DNA of 64,000 nucleotides, taken from positions 62,001-126,000 of the forward strand of contig JADKKF010000026.1 in assembly GCA_016720635.1 (NCBI GenBank), given 5' to 3'. Positions 1-7,845 of this stretch are shown in pieces. Positions within the stretch are counted from its first letter, which is position 1. Each line of letters starts with the position of its first letter. The stretch is from Saprospiraceae bacterium. Lineage in GTDB: Bacteria > Bacteroidota > Bacteroidia > Chitinophagales > Saprospiraceae. The notes beneath the pieces are model-generated. The model was not told where the DNA came from, made no database searches, and worked only from the letters and a program-made list of their open reading frames with translations. Both the position numbers and the translations under genes were made by a program.

Positions 1-63
1 GCTAGAATCCCATCCTCTGATGATTCCTAAACGATTTCCTATTGGACTAGTTTTTTGACCCAT
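1..63 (-). CDS. rpsC: 30S ribosomal protein S3, N-terminal fragment
   Basis: The complement of the first 63 bases reads from an ATG at 63 as MGQKTSPIGNRLGI and onward, the usual start of ribosomal protein S3, and runs off the window edge. S3 lies at the mRNA entry channel of the 30S subunit. It starts 29 bases after the rplV stop, the standard S10-operon order. Only 21 residues are visible. Confidence 0.9.
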   Translation of the reverse strand, partial: MGQKTSPIGNRLGIIRGWDSS

Positions 64-92
64 AGATCAATATTTTTTATAGTTTAAATTTA

Positions 93-452
93 TTATTCAG
101 GTAGAGGTACTTTATTCTCCACCACTATAGTTACGTGATTTTGTCTTTTGCGAATTCTATTAGCACGACCTTGAGGTGCTGGTTGAAATCTTTTTAAGAC
201 TGTACCCGGATCAACATAAGCTGTTTTGATATATAAATCATAATCATCTGCGCTATATGCCATTTCCAATTTGTTTTCCCAATTTGAAATTGCCGATACA
301 ACTACCTTCTGCAACCAAACCGCTGCTTCTTTGTTCGTAAATTTCAATAAATTGATCGCTTGAGAAACTCCTTTTCCTCTGATATTATCAACGACTAACC
401 TCATTTTTCGAGGTGACATCGGACAATTTCTCAACTTTGCAACTGCTTCCAT
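93..452 (-). CDS. rplV: 50S ribosomal protein L22
   Basis: A 119-residue protein of normal L22 length. The N-terminal MSPRKMRLVVDNIRGK segment is the family signature, and the C-terminal arginine-rich hairpin (about residues 85-105, QGRANRIRKRQNH) is the extension that lines the peptide exit tunnel. It lies between rpsS and rpsC in the S10 operon, 31 bases after rpsS. Confidence 0.97.
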   Translation of the reverse strand: MEAVAKLRNCPMSPRKMRLVVDNIRGKGVSQAINLLKFTNKEAAVWLQKVVVSAISNWENKLEMAYSADDYDLYIKTAYVDPGTVLKRFQPAPQGRANRIRKRQNHVTIVVENKVPLPE

Positions 453-483
453 TTTCTAAGATTGATATCTATAAATGTATTAA

Positions 484-750
484 TTATTTCTTTTTACCAC
501 CGTGGCCTCTAAATTGTCTCGTTGGAGAAAACTCTCCAAGCTTATGACCTACCATATTCTCTGTCACAAAAACAGGAACAAAAGTTTTGCCGTTATGCAC
601 TGCGATCGTCTCTCCAACCATGTCGGGAATAATCATAGATGCTCGAGACCAAGTCTTAATAACAGCTTTTCGTGTACTATCCTTAGATTTTAAAACTTTA
701 TCTAAAAGTTTATGAAATACATAAGGGCCTTTTTTTAATGAACGTGGCAT
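484..750 (-). CDS. rpsS: 30S ribosomal protein S19
   Basis: An 88-residue S19 beginning MPRSLKKGPYV, with the conserved core around HNGKTFVPVFVTENMVGHKLGEF and an FRGHGGKKK tail. S19 sits in the head of the 30S subunit beside S13. It lies 22 bases after rplB in canonical operon order, and its length is full. Confidence 0.97.
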   Translation of the reverse strand: MPRSLKKGPYVFHKLLDKVLKSKDSTRKAVIKTWSRASMIIPDMVGETIAVHNGKTFVPVFVTENMVGHKLGEFSPTRQFRGHGGKKK

Positions 751-772
751 TATATAATTCTAGTTTAAATGT

Positions 773-1606
773 TTAACCTTTTGAATTTCTTCTCGATACG
801 ATCAATCTTGAAGATCTCTTATTCGTATCACGAGTTTTCAATCCCTTTGCTATTTGTCCGTTTCTAGATCTTGGATGTCCTCCTGAAGCTCTACCTTCAC
901 CACCACCCATCGGGTGATCTACTGGATTCATCACGACACCTCTTACTCTTGGCGTTCTTCCTAACCATCTATTACGGCCAGCTTTACCCAATTTTATCAA
1001 GTTATGATCAGAATTGGATACTACACCCATTGTTGCTCTGCAAGTTAATAAGATTCTTCTTACCTCACCTGATGGCATCTTAACTGTAGCATACTTACCC
1101 TCTCTACCTGTAATCATTCCATAAGAACCCGCACCTCTAGCCATATTGGCTCCAGCACCTGGCTCCATTTCGATACAGTGAATTTCAGTTCCTAGGGGAA
1201 TTTCCTTTAAGAACAAAGTATTTCCTACTTCAGGAGCAGCTCCTTCACCGCTCATTACTTTTGCTCCTACTTTCAACCCTTTAGGCGCTATGATATATGA
1301 TTTCGTACCATCTGCATACCAAAGCAAAGCGATGAAAGCAGAACGATTCGGATCGTATTCGATTGACTTAACCGTTGCAGGAACCCCGTCATGATTTCTT
1401 TTGAAATCAACGATACGGTACAATTGCTTGTGTCCTCCACCGATATATCGCATACTGCGACGACCTTGATTATTTCTTCCACCACTCTTGGTCAAACCTG
1501 TTGTAAGGCCTTTTTCTGGTGTTGCACCAGGAGTCAAATCAGCAAACGAATTAGACGTTTTGAATCTCTGCCCTGGGGTAATCGGATTATATGTTTTAAC
1601 AGCCAT
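773..1606 (-). CDS. rplB: 50S ribosomal protein L2
   Basis: A 277-residue L2, full length. It begins MAVKTYNPITPGQR. The C-terminal GVVMNPVDHPMGGGEG segment holds the conserved histidine (HPMGGGEG) near the peptidyl-transferase centre, followed by the basic RSRN tail. It lies 32 bases after rplW in the S10 operon. Confidence 0.98.
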   Translation of the reverse strand: MAVKTYNPITPGQRFKTSNSFADLTPGATPEKGLTTGLTKSGGRNNQGRRSMRYIGGGHKQLYRIVDFKRNHDGVPATVKSIEYDPNRSAFIALLWYADGTKSYIIAPKGLKVGAKVMSGEGAAPEVGNTLFLKEIPLGTEIHCIEMEPGAGANMARGAGSYGMITGREGKYATVKMPSGEVRRILLTCRATMGVVSNSDHNLIKLGKAGRNRWLGRTPRVRGVVMNPVDHPMGGGEGRASGGHPRSRNGQIAKGLKTRDTNKRSSRLIVSRRNSKG

Positions 1607-1638
1607 TTCTTTCTATTTAATATTTAAATGGACCAAAT

Positions 1639-1947
1639 TTATTCTTCGTTATTGTTTGTAGCGAAAAGATCTATTTGATCTCCATCTACCAATTTTACAT
1701 AAGCCTTCTTCACGGATGGCTTCATTCCTCTCATCACACCAGATTTAGAATATCTTGTTCTAACCTTTCCAGGCATGATAGCTGTATTAACTTCAGTAAC
1801 CGTGACACCGTACAACGCTTGAACTGCATTTTTTATCTCAATCTTATTGGCAGATTTTTCTACTACAAAAGAATATGTATTTGACTTCTCAGCTAATACT
1901 TGCGCTTTTTCAGAAATGATCGGCTTTTTTAATTTAAACTCTGACAT
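1639..1947 (-). CDS. rplW: 50S ribosomal protein L23
   Basis: A 102-residue L23 with the early KKPIISEKAQVLAEK motif and the VNTAIMPGKVRTR segment typical of the family. L23 sits at the tunnel exit, where trigger factor and SRP dock. It is placed between rplD and rplB with a 19-base gap from rplD. Confidence 0.95.
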   Translation of the reverse strand: MSEFKLKKPIISEKAQVLAEKSNTYSFVVEKSANKIEIKNAVQALYGVTVTEVNTAIMPGKVRTRYSKSGVMRGMKPSVKKAYVKLVDGDQIDLFATNNNEE

Positions 1948-1966
1948 ACGATTAATTATTTCAATA

Positions 1967-2593
1967 TTAAGCTAAAGTATTAGATAATTTTCCCAAAGCA
2001 CTTTCGAACAACAATACATTCTTAGCCTTTAAGATTTGATATGTATTCAAACTATCAACAGATGTAATGTCTTGAAAAGGAATATTTCTTCCAGACAAAT
2101 AAACGTTGCGGTTCAATTCACCCGTAACAATGATATTCTTATTACCTAGAAGTGACATATTTTTCAATAAACCAACAAATTCCTTTGTTTTTGGTGTATC
2201 GAATGTAAAATCTTCAAGAATAAAGATCTTAGATGTTTTGGCTTTATCACTTAAAACTGATTTCTTAGCCAACAACTTGATTTTCTTATTCAATTTTTGA
2301 CCATAAGTTCTTGGTCTAGGTCCGAAAGCACGACCTCCACCTACCATAGTAGGAGAGTTAATATCCCCCTTACGCGCACCGCCTGTTCCTTTTTGCTTGT
2401 GTAGCTTTCTAGTAGAACCACTCACTTCAGATCTTTCTTTAGCTTTGTGGGTTCCTTGGCGTTGGTGTGCCAAATATTGTTTTACTGCAAGATAAACTGT
2501 ATGCTCACTTGGTTCTATTCCAAATATTTCGGCTGGAAGAGAAAGTGACCTACCTGTTTTTTCACCTTGTTTATTATATACTTCTGCGGTCAT
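1967..2593 (-). CDS. rplD: 50S ribosomal protein L4
   Basis: A 208-residue L4. The central KLHKQKGTGGARKGD loop with the following GGGRAFGPRPRTY stretch is the tunnel-constricting extension diagnostic of L4. It starts only 5 bases after rplC, so translational coupling is likely. In other bacteria L4 can repress its own operon; nothing visible here shows whether this applies. Confidence 0.97.
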   Translation of the reverse strand: MTAEVYNKQGEKTGRSLSLPAEIFGIEPSEHTVYLAVKQYLAHQRQGTHKAKERSEVSGSTRKLHKQKGTGGARKGDINSPTMVGGGRAFGPRPRTYGQKLNKKIKLLAKKSVLSDKAKTSKIFILEDFTFDTPKTKEFVGLLKNMSLLGNKNIIVTGELNRNVYLSGRNIPFQDITSVDSLNTYQILKAKNVLLFESALGKLSNTLA

Positions 2594-2598
2594 ATCTT

Positions 2599-3219
2599 TT
2601 ATTTTTCGATTGTGACGAATGAGCCATTGTGACCTGGCACTGCACCTTTAATCAATATTAAATTTTTATCAGCTAAAATCTTGATAATTTTCAAGCCTTT
2701 TAGTTTTACTTGGTCATTCCCCATACGGCCTGCCATACGCATACCTTTGAATACTTTAGAAGGGAAAGAAGAAGCACCAACAGATCCAGGAGCTCTGAGC
2801 CTATTGTGCTGTCCGTGGGTAGCTTGTCCGACCCCACCGAAACCATGGCGTTTTACAACCCCTTGGAATCCTTTTCCTTTAGAAGTACCGACTACACTTA
2901 CTTTTTCTCCTTCAGCAAAAACCTCTTCAACTGTAACTGAATCTCCCAACTGCTTGCTAAGAGTGCTGTTACGGAATTCTTTGATTTTGCTTTTTGGTGT
3001 AGTATTAGCCTTCGCAAAATGTCCTTGTAATGGAGCGGTGGTATTTTTGGCTTTAGCCTCACCGAATGCTAATTGTAAAGCAGAATACCCATCGCTATCA
3101 GTAGTCTTCACCTGTGTTACGACACAAGGTCCAACTTCAATTAAAGTACAAGGAACATAGTTGCCATCGTTATCATAAACGCTAGTCATGCCAACTTTTT
3201 TGCCTATTATACCGTTCAC
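2599..3219 (-). CDS. rplC: 50S ribosomal protein L3 (GTG start)
   Basis: L3 of about 206 residues with the hallmark GTSKGKGFQGVVKRHGF segment and the RAPGSVGASSFPSKVFKGMRM loop. An upstream ATG at 3249 exists in frame, but family alignment places the N-terminus at the NGIIGKKVGMTS motif. The GTG at 3219-3217 directly before it is therefore the preferred start. The longer form would add ten unusual residues. Confidence 0.95.
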   Translation of the reverse strand: MNGIIGKKVGMTSVYDNDGNYVPCTLIEVGPCVVTQVKTTDSDGYSALQLAFGEAKAKNTTAPLQGHFAKANTTPKSKIKEFRNSTLSKQLGDSVTVEEVFAEGEKVSVVGTSKGKGFQGVVKRHGFGGVGQATHGQHNRLRAPGSVGASSFPSKVFKGMRMAGRMGNDQVKLKGLKIIKILADKNLILIKGAVPGHNGSFVTIEK

Positions 3220-3336
3220 TTTGTTAAATTTTAAAAACTTTAAATACACTCAAAGCAGTATCAATAATTCATTGACTTACTTTAAGGGAAATTACCTTAA
3301 ATAAAAATCCTACTAGCAGTAAGAGATGAGGGAGAC

Positions 3337-3645
3337 TTAAGTCAATTTGACTTGGATGTCCACACCAGATGGCAATTCTAATCTAGAAAGTGCATCAACT
3401 GTTTTTTGTGTGGGCGTGTAAATCTCGATCAGTCTTTTGTGGGTCCTTAATTCAAACTGTTCTCGAGATTTCTTGTTCACGTGTGGCGAGCGCAACACGG
3501 TGTACATTTTTTTCTCAGATGGCAGCGGAATCGGTCCCGTAACAACAGCACCGCTAGTGCGAACTGTCTTTACGATTTTTTCCGTTGACTTATCTACCAA
3601 GTTGTGGTCATAAGAACGGAGTTTAATTCTAATTTTTTGATTCAT
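3337..3645 (-). CDS. rpsJ: 30S ribosomal protein S10
   Basis: A 102-residue S10 beginning MNQKIRIKLRSYDHNLVD, with the SPHVNKKSREQFELRTHKR block. S10 is in the 30S head and doubles as NusE in transcription antitermination. It is the first gene of the S10 unit; the 79-base gap from fusA contains a TACTTTTG box (3671-3678), so the S10 part may have its own promoter. Confidence 0.98.
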   Translation of the reverse strand: MNQKIRIKLRSYDHNLVDKSTEKIVKTVRTSGAVVTGPIPLPSEKKMYTVLRSPHVNKKSREQFELRTHKRLIEIYTPTQKTVDALSRLELPSGVDIQVKLT

Positions 3646-3670
3646 GTCCTGTGCTATTCAAAAGCGACTG

Positions 3671-3678
3671 CAAAAGTA
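3671..3678 (-). promoter_or_regulatory. Putative -7 promoter box before rpsJ
   Basis: Read on the minus strand this is TACTTTTG, a match to the Bacteroidota -7 consensus TAnnTTTG, 25 bases before the rpsJ ATG. No clear TTTG -33 element is seen upstream. It could allow expression of the S10 unit independent of rpsL-rpsG-fusA. Confidence 0.4.
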
Positions 3679-3724
3679 CGCTATTATATTTTAATAATAA
3701 AATTTTTCTTCCTATTTTTTTAAA

Positions 3725-5854
3725 TTATTTTGATTCACCCTTTGCTCTCTCGATAACTTGAGTCGCAATATTGGCTGGAGCTGCTACATAATGTGAAAAT
3801 TCCATCGATGAACTAGCTCTTCCTGAGGTGATTGTACGCAACTGAGTGACGTATCCGAACATTTCTGCCAATGGAACCTCTGCTCTTACGATAACGGCGT
3901 TAAACTTCGAATCTTGACCTTTGATAAGACCTCTTCTTCTGTTCAAATCTCCGATCACCGCACCAGTATATTCATCTGGCGTAGTTACTTCCAATTTCAT
4001 GATTGGCTCTAGTAAAACAGGAGCAGCCTTCTTAGCAGCTTCTTTAAAACCATCCTTAGCGCATAATTCGAATGCGATGGGTTTTGAATCCACTGAGTGC
4101 ATACTTCCGTCATATACTTTGACTTTCATGCTATCGATATTGTATCCAGCTAAGATACCATTGTTCATCATGGCGGTAAATCCGTCTGTGATCGGTTTCA
4201 TATAGTTCTTGTCGATAGATCCTCCGACGATAGCCCACTCAAACTCTAACTTTTTCTTGCCAGATTTGAAATCCTCTGACTCTAAAAATGTTTCAGTTGC
4301 TGGTCCTAACTCGAATTCCATATCGGCGAATAGACCCGAACCACCCGATTGCTTCTTCAATTTTTCTCGGTGGGAAACCGTTTTTGTCAAAGCCTCTTTA
4401 TAATTAACTTGAGGTGCACCTTGGTTTACCTCTACTTTAAATTCACGTCTAAGTCTATCAACGATGATCTCAAGGTGTAATTCACCCATACCGCTGATGA
4501 TTGTTTGTCCAGTATTTTCGTCATAAGCAACTCTAAATGTTGGATCCTCTTCCGCCAATTTATTCAAAGCCATTCCCAACTTTTCCAAGTCTTTTTGAGT
4601 CTTAGGCTCGATGGCTAAACCGATAACTGGTTCTGGGAATACCATTGATTCAAGTACAATTGGATGATCCAAATCGCACAATGTATCTCCAGTACGGATA
4701 TCCTTGAATCCAACCGCTGCACAAATATCTCCAGCTTCTACTTTTTCGATTGGATTTTGCTTATTGGCGTGCATTTGATAAAGTCTTGAAATACGCTCTT
4801 TTGAGTCAGAACGAGTGTTCAATACATAAGAACCAGCATCCAATTTTCCAGAATAAACTCTGATAAAGCATAGTCTTCCAACAAATGGATCCGTGGCAAT
4901 CTTAAATGCTAAAGCTGCGAATGGCTCCTTAACGTCTGGTTGACGAGAGATTTCAGCATCTGTCTTAGGATTGATTCCTTTGATTGCCTCTACATCCAAC
5001 GGAGAAGGCAAATAATAACAAACTGCATCCAAACAAGCTTGTACTCCTTTATTTTTGAAAGCCGAACCGCACATAACTGGGGTAACTTTCATATCTATAA
5101 CGGCTGCTCTAAGCGCCTTTCTTACTTCATCAACACTGATTGAATCTGGATCGTCGAAAAACTTCTCCATCAAATTGTCATCGTATGATGCCACTTCCTC
5201 GATCAATAAGGCACGAGTATCGGCACATATTTGTTTCAAGTCTTCTGGAATTGGAATTACTTCAAATGTCATTCCTTGGTCAGAATCGTTCCAAACGATC
5301 GCTTGGTTTGAAACCAAATCAACAACTCCTTTGAATTTTTCTTCGGCTCCTATCGGAACTTGTAATGGAATGGCGTTAGATCCCAATTTTTCTTTCATGT
5401 CTTTAACACACATGAAAAAGTCAGCACCAGCTCTATCCATTTTATTAATAAAGGCAATACGAGGTACTCTATAGTTATCAGCCAATCTCCAGTTGGTTTC
5501 TGACTGAGGCTCTACCCCATCCACCGCTGAAAATAAGAATACTAAACCGTCCAATACCCTCAAAGATCGATTTACTTCTACCGTAAAATCCACGTGACCT
5601 GGCGTATCTATGATGTTAAAATCATATTTTTGTGGCCCAATTTCCCACTGACATTTTGTAGCGGCAGAAGTGATAGTAATACCCCTCTCCTGCTCTTGCT
5701 CCATCCAGTCCATCGTGGCAGCACCATCGTGTACCTCACCTATCTTGTGTGAAATACCTGTATAGTAAAGGATTCTTTCTGTCGTGGTGGTTTTGCCCGC
5801 ATCAATATGCGCTGCAATACCTATATTTCTGGTATAAGTTAAATCGTTAGCCAT
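3725..5854 (-). CDS. fusA: Translation elongation factor G
   Basis: A 709-residue EF-G, the GTPase that drives ribosomal translocation. The G1 loop AHIDAGKTTTTE is near residues 15-26, followed by the switch II motif DTPGHVDF, the NKMD base-recognition motif and the domain IV/V end. Order rpsL-rpsG-fusA-rpsJ without an intervening tuf is as seen in many Bacteroidota. The gap to rpsG is 34 bases, so one transcript is likely. Length and motifs match the classic translocation form; fusidic-acid resistance cannot be judged from this. Confidence 0.98.
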   Translation of the reverse strand: MANDLTYTRNIGIAAHIDAGKTTTTERILYYTGISHKIGEVHDGAATMDWMEQEQERGITITSAATKCQWEIGPQKYDFNIIDTPGHVDFTVEVNRSLRVLDGLVFLFSAVDGVEPQSETNWRLADNYRVPRIAFINKMDRAGADFFMCVKDMKEKLGSNAIPLQVPIGAEEKFKGVVDLVSNQAIVWNDSDQGMTFEVIPIPEDLKQICADTRALLIEEVASYDDNLMEKFFDDPDSISVDEVRKALRAAVIDMKVTPVMCGSAFKNKGVQACLDAVCYYLPSPLDVEAIKGINPKTDAEISRQPDVKEPFAALAFKIATDPFVGRLCFIRVYSGKLDAGSYVLNTRSDSKERISRLYQMHANKQNPIEKVEAGDICAAVGFKDIRTGDTLCDLDHPIVLESMVFPEPVIGLAIEPKTQKDLEKLGMALNKLAEEDPTFRVAYDENTGQTIISGMGELHLEIIVDRLRREFKVEVNQGAPQVNYKEALTKTVSHREKLKKQSGGSGLFADMEFELGPATETFLESEDFKSGKKKLEFEWAIVGGSIDKNYMKPITDGFTAMMNNGILAGYNIDSMKVKVYDGSMHSVDSKPIAFELCAKDGFKEAAKKAAPVLLEPIMKLEVTTPDEYTGAVIGDLNRRRGLIKGQDSKFNAVIVRAEVPLAEMFGYVTQLRTITSGRASSSMEFSHYVAAPANIATQVIERAKGESK

Positions 5855-5888
5855 TTTTTATATGCTATTTCTTAAATATAAATGAAAA

Positions 5889-6359
5889 TTATGCTTTAAA
5901 GTGAGCAAAAGCGCGGTTAGCTTCTGCCATCTTGTGTGTATCTTCTTTTCTCTTAACAGCTGCGCCTTCGCCCTTTGCTGCTGCTAATATCTCAGCAGCC
6001 AATTTTTCAGAAATTCCTTTTCCGCTTCTAGCACGGGCGAAACGAATCATCCATTTCATCCCGATAGAGATCTTGCGATTCGCTGGAAGTTCTGTCGGAA
6101 TCTGGAAAGTAGCACCACCGATACGACGGCTACGCACTTCCACCTGAGGCATAACGTTGTTTAGAGCTTTTTTCCACAATTCGTGTTCGTCTTCACCTCC
6201 TGCTTTAGTTTTTACAATTTCCATTGCATCATAAAAAAGTCCAAAGGCAGTACTTTTTTTACCTTCCCACATAAGATTGTTGACAAATCTTGTCACCATT
6301 TGATCACCGTATTTTGGATCATTTTCTACTCTGCGCGGTTTCGGCTTTCTTTTTCTCAT
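5889..6359 (-). CDS. rpsG: 30S ribosomal protein S7
   Basis: A 156-residue S7 with an early KYGDQMVTRFVNNLMWEGKK block and the VRSRRIGGATFQIP motif, both family signatures. S7 nucleates 30S head assembly and contacts the mRNA exit. It lies 42 bases after rpsL in the str arrangement. Confidence 0.98.
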   Translation of the reverse strand: MRKRKPKPRRVENDPKYGDQMVTRFVNNLMWEGKKSTAFGLFYDAMEIVKTKAGGEDEHELWKKALNNVMPQVEVRSRRIGGATFQIPTELPANRKISIGMKWMIRFARARSGKGISEKLAAEILAAAKGEGAAVKRKEDTHKMAEANRAFAHFKA

Positions 6360-6401
6360 CTTCCTATCTTAATTGAATGATTGATATATACAAATTATAT
6401 T

Positions 6402-6776
6402 TTATTTCTTAGGTCTCTTAGTACCGTACTTAGATCTGGATTTTTTACGATTGTTTACACCCGCAGTATCCAATGCCCCACGAACGATGGTGTATCTTAC
6501 ACCCGGAAGATCCTTGATCTTTCCTCCTCTCACCAATACGATTGAGTGCTCTTGAAGATTGTGGCCTTCTCCAGGAATATAGCAGATAACCTCGTTGCCA
6601 TTGGTCAATCTTACCTTAGCAACTTTTCTTAACGCTGAATTCGGCTTCTTTGGCGTAGTAGTATATACCCTCGTGCATACTCCTCTCTTCTGAGGACAAG
6701 CGTCCATGGCCCTAGATTTACTTTTTACTTCTACTTTTGTACGACCATTTCGTACTAATTGATTAATAGTTGGCAT
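6402..6776 (-). CDS. rpsL: 30S ribosomal protein S12
   Basis: A 124-residue S12 beginning MPTINQLVRNGR. The TTPKKPNSALRKV motif contains the lysine (K43 in E. coli numbering) altered in many streptomycin-resistant mutants; here it is the wild-type lysine, as is the lysine of the GGKIKDLPGVRY loop. It is the first gene of the operon, with a TACCTTTG box 84 bases upstream. Confidence 0.98.
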   Translation of the reverse strand: MPTINQLVRNGRTKVEVKSKSRAMDACPQKRGVCTRVYTTTPKKPNSALRKVAKVRLTNGNEVICYIPGEGHNLQEHSIVLVRGGKIKDLPGVRYTIVRGALDTAGVNNRKKSRSKYGTKRPKK

Positions 6777-6859
6777 AAAAACTTGGTTTTTTACCTGGAT
6801 TTTAAAATATTAAAAATGAAATTTGAGTGCCAGAAATATGGCTTCCCCAAAAGCGGAGG

Positions 6860-6867
6860 CAAAGGTA
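6860..6867 (-). promoter_or_regulatory. Putative -7 promoter box of the str/S10 operon
   Basis: Minus-strand TACCTTTG, a match to TAnnTTTG, 84 bases before the rpsL start. It implies a leader of about 75 bases. No good -33 TTTG is visible at the expected 19-21 base spacing. The same TACCTTTG octamer precedes prfB, rhlE, nrdB and fdx in this window. Confidence 0.5.
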
Positions 6868-7019
6868 TTACTTTTTATTTATTTTTTACATAATATATTT
6901 ACATTTTCTTTTGAAAAAATTTACAACACCCAATTATTTTCATATTATAACTTTTATGATAATATAACCCATTACTTTTACATATACTTATATATTACTT
7001 TATATTATATCTAATTTTT

Positions 7020-7490
7020 ATGGTTTTAAAAAATGGTTCGTCGATTTTGATAAGAAAGGGCACATCTTATGATATTCCTGCTGTTCATGCTTTGGTTCGT
7101 GAACTGGCTATCTACGAAAAAGCCGAGGAACAACACACTGCGTCTATCGATCAGTATGCTAAAGACTTTGACGAAAACCATTTTGAATTTATCGTAGCAG
7201 AACACCCTACAGATGGCATCGTGGGCATGGCGTTTTATTACTGGGCGTATTCAACTTGGCGTGGAAAATTCATATATCTAGAAGATTTTGTGGTCAAGGA
7301 AGCCCTGCGCCAAGAAGGAATCGGTCAATTACTTTTCGATGAGGTGGTATCGATAGCTAAGCAAAGCGGCGCCAAGCTCCTCAAATGGCAAGTTCTGGAT
7401 TGGAATACTCCCGCCGTCAAATTTTATGAAAAAAATCGCGCCATGATCGAAAAAGAGTGGTGGAATGGTAAAATCATGTTTGTTGAGTAA
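7020..7490 (+). CDS. GNAT acetyltransferase, SSAT (diamine acetyltransferase)-like
   Basis: A 156-residue GNAT-fold protein. The AFYYWAYSTWRGKFIYLEDFV segment resembles the spermidine/spermine acetyltransferase (SSAT) subgroup, and the LRQEGIGQLLFDE stretch is motif A, which binds the acetyl-CoA pyrophosphate. The later WNTPAVKFYEKN is motif B. Likely substrates are polyamines or similar primary amines, but this is inferred from family resemblance. It is a single gene, divergent from the ribosomal operon across an AT-rich 240-base gap. Confidence 0.8.
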   Translation: MVLKNGSSILIRKGTSYDIPAVHALVRELAIYEKAEEQHTASIDQYAKDFDENHFEFIVAEHPTDGIVGMAFYYWAYSTWRGKFIYLEDFVVKEALRQEGIGQLLFDEVVSIAKQSGAKLLKWQVLDWNTPAVKFYEKNRAMIEKEWWNGKIMFVE

Positions 7491-7551
7491 GAAGCGTGAT
7501 CGAGATTTCTCATTTAAATTTTTAAATCCAATCTATTCTACAAATAAACCG

Positions 7552-7559
7552 TATCTTTG
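7552..7559 (+). promoter_or_regulatory. Putative -7 promoter box for the cobalamin riboswitch transcript
   Basis: TATCTTTG matches TAnnTTTG and lies a few bases before the first conserved riboswitch bases, so the transcript would begin essentially at the aptamer. No convincing -33 element is seen. Confidence 0.5.
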
Positions 7560-7562
7560 CGC

Positions 7563-7722
7563 CACAAGTAGGTTGCCCTTGTAGGGGCATGAAAAGGGAA
7601 TCGCGGTGAAAATCCGCAACTATACCCGTAGCTGTAAATATTCGCTAATGCTTGGATGATACGCCACTGAAATTAAATTTCGGGAAGGCTTCCAAGGAGA
7701 ATAAAGTCAGAAGACCTGCCAC
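7563..7722 (+). promoter_or_regulatory. Cobalamin (B12) riboswitch
   Basis: The conserved parts of a cobalamin aptamer appear in order: GGTTGCC entry strand near 7571, AGGGAATCGCGGTGAAAATC near 7596, CCGCAACT, CCCGTAGCTGTAA, GCCACTG, GGGAAGGC near 7682, and the B12 box AGTCAGAAGACCTGCC at 7705-7720. When B12 is bound, such elements lower expression of downstream uptake genes. It lies directly before the TonB-dependent receptor and supports cobalamin or a corrinoid as that receptor's substrate. No strong intrinsic terminator follows the aptamer, so control at translation initiation is more likely; that is inference. Confidence 0.93.
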
Positions 7723-7845
7723 TTGATATTTTTTTAATCTAAGATTTTCGGGAGTTGAAATCTGAGATGAAAGCGATGATCTCAAGCGATTGAGGTGTCC
7801 TTTTACCTTGCATTTTCTCTAAGATTTTCTTGTAAAATTGGTATT